Shown here in pieces: positions 45,842 to 56,024 of a stretch of DNA of 64,000 nucleotides. A program made the position numbers and the translations under genes. Source of the DNA: Rhodocollybia butyracea (Eukaryota > Basidiomycota > Agaricomycetes > Agaricales > Omphalotaceae); NCBI GenBank assembly GCA_015501585.1, contig JADNRY010000055.1, forward strand, positions 62,001-126,000. Reading direction: 5' to 3'. The first letter of the stretch is position 1. Each line of letters begins with the position of its first letter. The notes under the pieces were generated by a model that was given only the letters and a program-made list of their open reading frames with translations, had not been told where the DNA came from and ran no database searches.

Positions 45842-48364
45842 CTAAGCCGTATGATAGCCTGCCTGGTATAGAGTTTGCATCGGGAAGCGAGGATCAAAGT
45901 ACCAATGCTCTCGCATAGCGTAGAGATCGCGAGAAGTCTGAAGGTCTCTCTTGTCAAGAGTAACAACGTCATGATGTCTGAAAAGCAATGAACTGTAAAT
46001 TTCATGAGATGGAAACGCGATGTGGTACTTACTGTTTCGCTAAATGTACACGCAGATCAAATCTAGCGCACGCCAGGTCGCAATGCGCACAGCATATGGC
46101 TTCAAGAGATCTCAAGTAGGTCGCTTTTACTTCAACGTCCCGCTTCGAAAAATCGGAGGATGGCAAGCGGACCTGCAGATTGTGGTCCGGAGAGTGGAGC
46201 ATCTAAATGGCAGAGGACACAGGATTAGCGAAGAGAAATATAATGATGACAATGCCTACGTACAAAAACAGGCCACCAAGTGTAGAACGGCGCACTATTC
46301 TGGGACGCGCACGTCGTACATTCGATAAGCGGATTGGCATCATACAAATTCTGTATGGTCGCGGTGGTAGGATCAAGATGGCAAGCTTCAATAATCATCT
46401 TCGTAACGTCCAACCAGGTGGTGTCGAAAGAAATCCCCTGAGACTCCCAACAGCCCCGGCCCCGGGTGTGGTAGTCGACCACTATGCTCATTCGTTCATC
46501 ACTGAGGCGGTTGCGGGATTTGTTCCACAGACAGCAAGTATGGTAGAAGACTTCGGAATAGAATAACCTATTCTTGCAATTCCCGCACCGAAAGGACGAT
46601 GTAGCCAATTTCAAATCTGAAGCGGAGGCCCTGGGTTGAGATTTTTGCATGATCTTGACCATCTCCCGAACTTTAGCTGGTCTCCATTTCGCAATGATGA
46701 CAGGGAGAAATTCGTCAGAAAGCTTGGATTGAATTTGCGCATAACCAAGGTTTTCATCAATAGGCGTGTTCCAGACGATATTCTCCAAGGGTTTGTATGT
46801 GAGGACGTCACCCAAGCTAGGGAAAGGCTCTCGAAGGTCCGTTGTGTCTGCGATCGATTTGTAGGCGCGCGCAAAGGCGGAATAGCGGGCCCGGAGGATA
46901 ATAAGCCTCTCCTCAGCAAGACGCTTGATCTTGTAGTTTGACAACAGTTCTACTAGTTCATCTTTCATACCGTTCCAACCTAGGTCGGTCAGAATTGCAG
47001 TCAAAAAAAAAAAAGTGGTCCAGGAAAAGGACCTACCACGGTCTGTCAACTTTGTTGATTGTCTGACCAGTCTGTGAGATACGAACTCGGCGGCACATTT
47101 CCGGACCATGGTCTTGGCTTCTTCGTCCCACCCGATTTCGGCTAACCGAGCGATGATGCTATGCAAAGTATCAAATGGATGTTACAGAAGATGAACGAGA
47201 TTACTCACTCGTCCCTCCGTTGTTTTTGAGCATCATCCCTGTCTATCACACGTTTATACAACACATACTGAAGCCATCTTTGACACAAGATAGCATGCTA
47301 AAAAGTCACCATGAACTAACGACAAACCACGTTACTACCAAAAGCTCATTCACCTTTTTCATTTCTGCATGTTCTTTCTCTTTTCGAGCAATCCAATCAT
47401 CACGTTCAGTTTGAGTTTGCAGCGCTTCAAATTCCTCTTTGAATCGCTTGGCCCATTTGTTGCTCGCAACCGGTTTCAACGCTTGAACATCGTGAAAGCC
47501 AGGTACAAAATCTCAGCAAAGAAGTACTTACAGTTTCTAACCCTAGTGCGCTCCCAGGGTAAGATAGCCAGATGGCGGTATGCTTCTGGTTGTTTCGACA
47601 AGTAATCCACGTCGTATACAGGAAGCCTGCGCGCGCCTGTTGGATGAACGAAAGTGAAGAAAACCGGAGGACATACAATGCAGTGCACTGCTGGCAAACT
47701 CTGGCACGAAGAGTCCAGAGTACATTGTCGCAGTGACCCTTGTGCTGGCAGATCTTATAATTCGGTCAACAAAAATAGCTGCATAAAAGCCAAGGTAATC
47801 ACATAACAGTACGACTCGAAGAGTAGATGGGCATATTGAGGTTCATTCAAGTCATTCGGAAGATCTGGAAGACGATCAACATTTTTACGTGCTGTACGCC
47901 AAACAAACTCTGAAGTTTTGCTCATGAGAATGCCTCGAAGGTCCTTCGATGTCCGGGCTAGGTGAAGGAGATCGCCAGGGTCAAGGTGGCAGAATATCTA
48001 GATTGTTCTGTAAGCTGGAGCCTGAGCAGAGGTTATCTACACATACCTCGAGGATGATTTCCAAAGGAACATCCTTCGTCAACCGCTGGAGCAATCCTAG
48101 TTTCCCTCGAACTCTTCTGAATTGTTCAGGCATTCTCTTTCGAGAAGCCTGAGGTTCATCGCCACCGTCATCTTCAACATTTTGGACACTTCTGGCTCTA
48201 GCACGTTTACGAGCAGGCTTCTTTTCGTCTTCGTCTTCTAGCTCACTTTGCCTGGTTCGCCTACGTTTGGGAGCAAGGCTACCGGCAGAATGACCAGGAT
48301 TGTGGGTATCGGTGTTGATTGCGCTAACTTGATTCTTCTTTCGAAGAGAACGTCGAAGACTCAT
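45842..48364 (-). CDS. F-box domain protein of mushroom type
   Basis: F-box proteins link substrates to SCF ubiquitin ligases through Skp1. ATG at 48364 gives MSLRRSLRKKN, then a basic, acidic and nuclear-signal-like region (KRRRTRQ, KPARKRARARS). The F-box follows: LTKDVPLEIILEIFCHLDPG, LLHLARTSKDLRGILMSK and FVWRTARKNV, split by an intron. Downstream come a Cys-containing segment ICQHKGHCDNVLWTLRARVC, YDVDYLSKQPEAYRHLAIL, a helical region with RDDWIARKEKEHAEMKK, ARLAEIGWDEEAK, LTDRGWNGMKDELVELL, a Cys pair (CGNC...CCLW), MIIEACHLDP, ECTTCASQ, and a zinc-finger-like end CCAHCDLACARF...HLAKQHHDV ending at 45842. About nine exons, all joined in frame. A run of 12 T (minus strand) sits in one intron near 47006. 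Confidence 0.8.
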
Positions 48365-48735
48365 TGACAACAGCGATGAGAGAAAAACGTGATTCCACTC
48401 AATAATGTCACCGTCACATGTGTGATATTAATTAAAGTTATTAAACGCGACTTGGAGACGCGTCCACAATGCTCAACATGCAACAGCTGCTAATGTCTTC
48501 TTTACGCAAATAGCTCATTCGTCTCTGCCCGTTCAAAGTTATTCCCTGACCAGCAAACTCTTCTTTATGCTTTATCTTTCCCGTCTCCAACTAGAACAGC
48601 AGGCCGAGAAACCACATCCTGGGCAGGCAGGCCAAAAGATAACAGTTGAGTATTTGTTTTCTTTAACTCAACGTGAATGCATTTGGTGATTTCGGTATGT
48701 ATAAATTGTTCTACTGTAACACAGACTATACTTAT
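48365..48735. other. Intergenic, 0.37 kb
   Basis: Between two minus-strand genes; presumably promoter of the F-box gene and terminator of the next. Nothing else seen. Confidence 0.35.
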
Positions 48736-50120
48736 CTACCCAGGTTCACGGCCCTTGAAATCCTGGAATTGATGCAGGTTCTCGATACCTACCCAACTCC
48801 ATCTGCCTCTGAGCTTCCACCCACACCCAGGAACACTTGGATCTGGCCGACTCAGTAGAGGCGTCGTAGACATCAACGGGAGAGGATGGGCCTGAGAATC
48901 ACTCTGCTGAGGGGCGTCGTCCAACGCTCACCCATGTCAGAGTTTTCCGATACATTGGCGCCGAGAAAAATAACATATTTCTCCCCAAATTCGTCGGATG
49001 AGTGATATCCTGGCGATGTGGGGTTCAACGGAGGAGAAGCACGGATCATGGGTAATTGATGCTTGGCATGGAGAGTAGCACTTCCGCTCCCACTTACCAA
49101 TGGTGCGTGATAAGTAGCAGGAAAGGATGGTGACGGTGTTTTTTCGGGACCGGGCCCTCGGTAGAGAATGAGGCTGAAGAATTGCAGTCACAGTCGCAGT
49201 CACATCTGAAGGAAAGGGAAGAGGATCTAGAGGCAATGAAGTCGGATTCGATGGCGAGAGGGGTACGTCCAGTGATGACCACTGGTATACACAGTCATCG
49301 GGGATCCTGTTAAAAGAGTTGTGCGGAGCCCACCATAATAATATATCGAAGATGGCGTAGGAGATGGGGAGGACCTTTCAGTTCCTGGGGATCCGAGGAC
49401 TGAGGCCTGAGGCGTGATCCACGCAGATGCAGGAGGGACATGTACTCGGTGTCTTTCTGTATCTCGGGTTTCGGCATAACCCGCCTCTTGAAGCTTGAGG
49501 GTTCGGGTACTTATGGGAATGGACGATGATAAACTAGCTCTCCAATACGCTCTCCGATACACTCTTCGATCGATACCAGCACCTGGACTAGAGGCAAGGT
49601 AATCCTAGTGATTTCAAAGATTGGTGAGATTGAGACATTGTCGCATGAATATTCCTGGTCCTAGAATCAACCTCACCAGTACCACTCGCAAACTCTGTGG
49701 ACACAACTCCCTTTTCAAGCCTGGGCTTCGTTGGATGCGGAGCTGCTGGTTCCAAGAGGGATCGCTTGAGATATACGAATGAGTGGAACGGAGGCACTAG
49801 GGTTGATGGGACTTGAGTACTTGAGTACTTGAGTTTTGAAGCTCCTTGAAACGATCAAGAATATGGCGTTGAGCAACATCGGACGACTTTACACGGAGGA
49901 CTTCTATACACGGAAACGAATTACGAGTAAAACAGCTTGATAACGAGCATGAAATAGATGACTTACTTTGCTCTACTTATCAGGTATACCTTCCGTGAGC
50001 ATATTCTGGATAGTATACACGCCACTCCTTATTGGCCTCACATTTGCTAGGGGTGAGACACCTCTTCCATCGCGTAAGAATCTCCGGACTCTGGAGGCAC
50101 CGACAGTAATGTTCAAGGGA
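48736..50120 (-). CDS. Unknown protein, several exons, two frame irregularities
   Basis: I do not recognise the family. Reading downward from about 50120, the frame gives LNITVGASRVRRFLRDGRG, NVRPIRSGVYTIQNML, then across an intron VLRVKSSDVAQRHILDRF, PPFHSFVYLKRSLLEP, DRRVYRRAYWRASLSSS, HRVHVPPASAWITP, a Ser/Pro-rich part, IPDDCVYQWSSLDVPLSP, ATVTAILQPHS, HSSDEFGEKYVIFLGAN and a Trp/Gly-rich end GWKLRGRWSWVGIENLHQF, stop at 48736-48738. Introns of normal size fit near 49620, 49030-49110 and 48860-48930. The frame is broken at a triple 8-bp repeat (49811-49834) and at about 49306, where one G seems missing. The start codon and first exon are unresolved and the 5' end may reach under the ARP10 leader. 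Confidence 0.5.
49811..49834. repeat. Tandem 8-bp repeat (three copies of ACTTGAGT)
   Basis: Three perfect copies in a row inside a minus-strand coding region. With two copies instead of three the reading frames on either side would join, as LQNSSTQVPSTLVPPFHSF. A 32-nt intron starting within the repeat would also restore the frame but is very short for this genome. Confidence 0.7.
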
Positions 50121-50160
50121 AGGTTCAGTGTACGTAAGACACTTTTCAATGAATGAACAT

Positions 50161-50195
50161 TTGGGCGCCAAAAGTTTCTCTTTATACAACATTGT
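50161..50195. repeat. Dispersed 35-bp repeat, copy 2
   Basis: Second copy of the repeat at 45472-45506, three mismatches, located 11-45 bp upstream of the ARP10 ATG at 50206. Confidence 0.6.
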
Positions 50196-50205
50196 ATCTG
50201 GATAT

Positions 50206-52335
50206 ATGTCGACAGCGCCCGAGACACCTCGTTCAAAGACCTCTTTCAACCCATCTACTCCAGTAACTTCTCGTATCACCAATTCACAAGCCCAGTCTTC
50301 TCCTCACTACACAACCACCAGGAGACATTCTCTTTATGGCGTCGAAGACCGTATAGTCATTGATCCAGGATCGCTGGTATGGAAAGTCGGCTTCAGTGGC
50401 GAAGGTAGACCTCGAGAAGTTTTCTACCCCAACGCCAAATCTATCTTGAAGGGATTATGGGATTTGAATCGAGCTTCGGACGCTACTCAACGAGCAGAAG
50501 AAGGTAGAATTCTGGATATCAAGCTGGAGCAGAGCTTAAGAAGTGTCTTTCACGAGTGAGTGTACATTGGGCTTTTCATCTGGGTGACTTCCTTACCTAG
50601 TCGTGGTTCTAAGTTCGTTGTTAACAGATCCTAAAGCAAGAAAGGTCATTATCATCGAAAATCCCTTATTACCGCTGCATATCAAGGAAGCTCTAGCGCG
50701 AACGCTGTTTGAAAACCTGCAGGTCGTTTCTTTGTCCTCAAACTTTTGCCGCCACTGATCTCAATTATAGGTTCCATCCGTATCTTTTGCTTCTAGTCAT
50801 CTGCTGTCTTTGCTTGCAGTGGGTCGAATTACAGGGCTTGTTCTCGATTGCGGGTACCTTGAATCTGTGGCTCTTCCGGTAAGAACCGCGCAACAGTCTT
50901 TATTAAATTATCAATTCTTCTTTTAGATATTTGCCGCCAGACCGCTATTTTCACAACTGCGTAGTACCCCTCTAGCAGGCCAGCGTTTCCTTTCTCATCT
51001 CCGCTCTCTTCTCCTGTTATTCGGCACCTATGTCGCACCAACATCTCCGGGCGCAAATCTCCCCCAAGCAAGTCGTTCGATGCGTGTACCTCCAGAAGTC
51101 CTGACCAACGAGGTTTTGGAGCAAATAAAAACGCGATGTTGCTTTGTTGGTGAAAGTCTCGCCCCGGTGGAGGCGGTTGATCACGGTCCCACTCCAGATG
51201 ATTCAGTAGCAACATCCTCAGACATTGACATGCCTCCCAGCAGCGATCCTGCTCCATCCGAGTCGGAATTTTCCTTTGCGGGGAGAGAGAGCGGTGTATC
51301 GTCTCAGCAAGACTCGTCGGAATTTAGTGTTGTATCGACACCGCGGATGGGTGGTAGTGGAAGAACGGAAGAGAGGTCTGGAAATGAAAATCAGGCACAA
51401 GCCCTAGCAGAGATGTACATGCGACATTCTACTGCAACCGATCTATCATTGCGAGTGGAACCACCGGCGTCGATGGCAAACAGCAGCTCGTTAGGATATG
51501 GAACTATCATCATACCAGGATGGATCCGCGAGCGTACTGCAGAGGTTCTATTTGTGGGCGGGGATGTGGACGAAGGGAGTCTCGCGGAAGTTATCCTTGA
51601 TGCTCTGTTAAAGGTATGTGTCGTGTCGTAATTCTCTGTAACGGAACATTGATAAACTTGGTTCCAGGTCCCTGTCGACCTGCGCAAAACACTTGCTTCT
51701 TCCATTCTCATAGTGGGCGGGACGTCCATGCTACTAGGATTTATACCTCGTCTTCACGTGGAACTCTTACGCGCGCTTGCTCCTCAGACCCCGCCGTCAT
51801 CTGTGTCACCGAACACATCGACGACAGAACCAGATAAATCTTCGCAAACGCGACCTCGTTACGACCACTATGCATCACTACGCCCGCTCATCCCTTATAT
51901 TTCCGTAGTCAACAATCCTTCGCCTCCACCCCCACTCTCTGACCGAGCAAAGAACAACGCAGGTAAAGCGCCAGCATTTTCGCCAGCTACTATGGCTTGG
52001 GTTGGAGGTTCTCTTGCTGGGTTAGTAATCATACTAGTCTGTGTTTTTGATTTACGAATTAATCCGTCTACAGAGCTCTAAAAATCGGAGGTACAGAAGT
52101 GAGTCGCGAAAAGTGGGACGAAGCCGATCCGGAAAGGGAAGATCCCGATGCTTCAGTGGCAGAGTCTACTGTGCGGCGCGCCGTTGCTGGTAGCCATGGC
52201 CAATCCCCACCGTCGCGCAATGTCCTTCCAGATTGGACTAGAATACCGTTGGCTAGTGGTGCGCCGCCTGCGGCTTCCATAGCTACTTCGTCTCCAATGC
52301 GTACTTCTGGCGCGCGAGCCAGAGTTGGCGCATAA
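50206..52335 (+). CDS. ARP10: Actin-related protein Arp10 (dynactin pointed-end subunit)
   Basis: Arp10 caps the pointed end of the Arp1 filament in dynactin, the cofactor of dynein. ATG at 50206 gives MSTAPETPRSKTSF, then the actin-fold strands EDRIVIDPGSLVWKVGFSGE and PREVFYPN, KVIIIENPLLPLHIKEAL, PSVSFASSHLLSLLAVG, GLVLDCGYLESVALPIF, a long Ser/Pro-rich insert typical of the divergent Arp10 group, GTIIIPGWIRERTAEVLF, LASSILIVGGTSMLLGFIPR and MAWVGGSLAGALKIGGTE with VSREKWDEAD. Stop at 52333-52335. Introns fit at about 50715-50770, 50880-50926, 51615-51668 and 52023-52071. The first junction (50556 to about 50604) does not fit exactly in frame; either the splice is unusual or one base is missing. 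Its divergent neighbour is the unknown minus-strand gene. Confidence 0.82.
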
Positions 52336-54303
52336 GTAGGTATTGATGAAAGTTATTCAGTGATGGTGTAATGCATATAGGATCATCGAAATGCACGAAT
52401 GTTGTCGTTAATCCTTGACATGACTTATTATAGTGCCCCGGTTCCCGACTAATGGCAGGGAAAGGGTATGTTCCTAGGAGGTCAAGCCCGCTATGGCATG
52501 TCCGGTGTCATACCATAGAATTAACGTATTAACGTCGAGACAAAGCTCGTCATCTTCAAACTCCGTACTTCAAATGAGATCTGTATCAAAACGCTTACGA
52601 AAATCTTACGGAGTATCGTACACTGGGCAAGATTGAAAACCTGATCAATCGGAATTGGAGATAAACCACGATTGTTTGCTACAGATCCATCAGATGAGCA
52701 TCCTGTCTGTACTGGAAACCTGTCTTCGACTCTTGAAGACATGCGTAAATGTGGACTCACGATGACTGTATTCGAATCTACCCCCTGAGTCTAGGCTGTG
52801 CCCTCGAAAGACAGGGAATCAACGTTTTTCACCTTTCAGACAGACTACGAGGAAAACGATCTTGAGATGGTTCGTCTCAAATCTCAGATCTTGTTATTAG
52901 AGAACGCATAAATCTGAACGAGATTTCTTAGAGCTCCCGCGGAGGCTTCAATAAGTAATGAAACCCTGGTCCAAGATTCCGTGGCATCGGGAAACAAACC
53001 AAGATAATAGCTTCACCCTTTAGGATCATAAAGTCGAAGGACCAGTGGACTGAGTCGCAACTCAAATTCGCCAACGGCTGGTAGTGGCTGGTTTGGTATA
53101 GGACAACGGATTAATAAGTAATTCGTGTCGTTCACACTGTTTGCTAATTTTCGTTTTTTGTGAACGGCAAATTGAACGAAAACTATATCTTCGATGGCGA
53201 ATCAAACACATGAATCCAATCAAAGTTTATACCTCATATAATCACTCGATACATTTCTTTTCCTTGATTCATATAAGCCTTCAGGAATAACAACTCTCCA
53301 AACCCAATGTTCCATCTTCCTAGCCCTTGCCTCAAAAACCACCGCCCTCGATATACGCAGCAGGGGCATGCAAGGAAGAGGGTGAGGGATCTATTTGATG
53401 CTGCTGGAATCTTGGTGGGTTGAGTGTACGATAGCTAGTTGGTGTGCACCTAGGAATTATTAGGAGAAATAGTGGGGCGATGGGTCCTCGATTCTGCTAG
53501 TGCAGACACAATAGCTGATACAACTGGTAGAGCGAATAGCGAACAAGCACGAGAGCCTCTCAAATTCGTCTTTCATCCCGACATCTGGATCGGTGATGTG
53601 CCACTAATGACCCAGGTATGTACACTTGGTTGTACTCCACATTTTCGACAAGCACTTTGTATGGCGTATACTTACACGTGCTCTTACACTGCCACCGTCC
53701 TTTTATATCTACGTTCCGTTATCCTTCTTCCTTAGAGTATCCCCACCATGATCGTTGTTCTTATTCTTGTTTAGTGTCTTCTTTGTTTCTCTGCCGCTCG
53801 TAGCACATTGTGTCTCGCCGGAGAATAAACCGTGGTTCTGTCAATATCGTGTGACCATTTCGGAGTGTCTGTCGATACGAAACGACAGCCTTTCACACTT
53901 CAACCGCCAGCGCCATAGGAAAGAGGTGGAACGTAAGTTTCTTTCCCGCCTTCACGAACTCAGGTGCTTCTGCGTCGATTGCAGCTTCTTGTTCGGTCGC
54001 CTCTGCGACTAATTCAACCGTGACTTTCACTGAGTCCAGCGCATAGCATCTGGCGTGGACAAGTATATACGTACTGAGTATACTATCTGACAGTGATTTT
54101 TGTTTTTATTGCCAGGCTCGGTTCGGTTCGCACTTGGGATTAGAGACGATCGACAAAGTTAGAAACTGCAAGTGTCATTACATCGAGGAACGATAAACGA
54201 GCTCGAAGAGTTGTAATGTGTAAGGTAGAACAGAGTGTCAGAACGTCGAGTGTCATGAAAATAAGGAAGAGTATACCACACGCAAGAACAAGAGTAAATT
54301 CCA
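52336..54303. other. Intergenic, 2 kb
   Basis: No supported gene. A plus-strand frame at 53472-53735 begins without ATG and has no family motif. Near 53140-53185 an AATTTTCGTTTTTTGTGAAC string is followed by a near inverted copy (AATTGAACGAAAAC), a possible short hairpin. Confidence 0.4.
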
Positions 54304-55923
54304 TCATACCAATAAATCAAGTTGAGTGTCTACTCCTGCCTTCCCCTTAGTCAAAATACGCTGCCCGGTCGAACTAACTGGGAGCTTTGCTAAAAAGTCA
54401 TCGACGATATTATCAGTGAAATGGAGGGAGTAGCCGTCGCTTGAAGCATGATAAACGTCCACTACATTATAAATGGAGGCTGTCTGCAAGGAACAGCCCG
54501 AGGAAAGCAACATGTCGAGCAATATATCGAACGCAGCTCCCAAACCAGCATTGCTAGCGTTTATTACACGGTTCTCTGAGATAATCTGTACGGGATGACC
54601 ATAAGCTCTGATACCTAGATGTGTCAGTTTGGGCAAACGAATGAATTGCCACGAGGTGTAGAAATAGATACAATGAACACAGGAGAGGTTCAATGTTGTG
54701 AGATAATTATGAGTGAAAGACTCCTGAGAGGAAGGCTCCTGAGGTTTGACTGGCTCGCTGACTAGGCCCACTGCCAGAGTTTGCAACAGCGGACATGCTC
54801 GGAGTAGTTTAACAAACGAAGCATTCGAGTCAATCTGTATTTCGAGATGAACAAGGTTTTGAATATCTACCGCAACCTGGGTGTGCTCGAGACGAAATAC
54901 ACGCAGCTTTCTGAGGGAAGGGCAGTGCATAAAAACTCCACCAAAGTCATAGCTCTGGTGTGAACTAGCAAATGTTAGACTTTGAAGAAGAGGCAGCGAA
55001 GAGGCGCCAACTTGTTTTGAAATTATCATGGCAACAAGCTGATCAATGAGAGCCTGATTAAAATCCAAAAGTTTTAGGTGCTTCCACCTCTCTACCTCAT
55101 CCACCAGGACATTTAAGACGGGCCCGGACCCTGGAGTGAAGGAATATGGAATATAATATGGTTCCAGAGAGAGATCCAAAGGCATGAGGCGGGAACGCGG
55201 AATGATGTATTCTTTGAGAAACAGGGTTTTCTCGTATGAATCACGATGACCAAATGAGAATTTCATCGAAGACCAGAGGGCTGGTTGAGAGAGGGCCAAG
55301 TCCCGCCACCAGGTGCAAACCCATGTTAGCTTCCATGCATCTATGGTAGTGGAAGACTTTTTTGATCCATATTGGATCGGGTTTCCCGCGATCGTAAAGC
55401 TGAAGATTTCACCCATGATATCGGGAGGAAGGCATCGTATTGGAGAAAGAAGAGATCGTTGGAAAACAAGGATTTCTGAGAGGCGATCCCGAGACCCAGG
55501 ATCAGAGGTGCTCTGCAAAGCCTGGCTAGTTTCGTAAATTAGAGACTCGAGCTGCGCGCGCTCAACATGGGATATTGGAGAATGATTTAGTCTGCATTTG
55601 ACGAAGAAATCATCAAAGGATCGGTCCTCAGAGGACTGCGAACAAGGATTAATGTCGAGGTTAGTGATTTTCCGCCAGTACTTACCTCGGTGCTTGATGT
55701 AAACTTGTAGAGCGGCATAGAAGATAACGGTTGGGTTGACCACGGTGCGAACAACAACAACATCATCCCACACCTGTTTTGGTGTCGACGTTGTTAGTTT
55801 TCCGGTCTTTTTCGAGCTTCGCGCACTCGAAAAAATCGTTAGAACATCGCTCAGCACCGTTAGTTCCTCTCTGACGAGGTTTCCAGCCAAAACCTCAACG
55901 TCAACTACAACTTTCCTAATCAT
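54304..55923 (-). CDS. F-box/LRR-like protein of mushroom type
   Basis: A single open frame of 539 codons from ATG 55923. The middle holds the F-box-like start of the large mushroom F-box family: RGSRDRLSEIL-like helix, then LLSPIRCLPPDIMGEIFSFT and WKLTWVCTWWRDLALSQPAL with WSSM. The rest carries leucine-rich strands (LQSLTFASS, SLRKLRVFRL, LVHLEIQI, LLQTLAVGL, LTTLNLSCV, KLTHLGI) spaced about 25-30 residues apart, as in LRR substrate-binding domains of SCF ubiquitin ligases. The first 100 residues (VVVDVEVLAGNL, WDDVVVVRTVVNP) are not typical and a splice pair GTAAGT...CGCAG inside them (about 55637-55686) hints that the real 5' end may differ. It is divergent from the next gene, 101 bp between starts. 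Confidence 0.75.
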   Translation of the reverse strand: MIRKVVVDVEVLAGNLVREELTVLSDVLTIFSSARSSKKTGKLTTSTPKQVWDDVVVVRTVVNPTVIFYAALQVYIKHRGKYWRKITNLDINPCSQSSEDRSFDDFFVKCRLNHSPISHVERAQLESLIYETSQALQSTSDPGSRDRLSEILVFQRSLLSPIRCLPPDIMGEIFSFTIAGNPIQYGSKKSSTTIDAWKLTWVCTWWRDLALSQPALWSSMKFSFGHRDSYEKTLFLKEYIIPRSRLMPLDLSLEPYYIPYSFTPGSGPVLNVLVDEVERWKHLKLLDFNQALIDQLVAMIISKQVGASSLPLLQSLTFASSHQSYDFGGVFMHCPSLRKLRVFRLEHTQVAVDIQNLVHLEIQIDSNASFVKLLRACPLLQTLAVGLVSEPVKPQEPSSQESFTHNYLTTLNLSCVHCIYFYTSWQFIRLPKLTHLGIRAYGHPVQIISENRVINASNAGLGAAFDILLDMLLSSGCSLQTASIYNVVDVYHASSDGYSLHFTDNIVDDFLAKLPVSSTGQRILTKGKAGVDTQLDLLV

Positions 55924-56024
55924 CGAAATCTATATAATGTTGATGTTATCTTATCTTATCGCGAACTTTATAGCGGCGTGGGCGCGGATCTCGTCTTTAT
56001 CTTTACACGCGACTACCAGCTGTC

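Noticed and set aside
53472..54012. Plus-strand frames between ARP10 and the F-box/LRR gene
   Set aside because: No ATG at the start, no domain and no consistent splicing.
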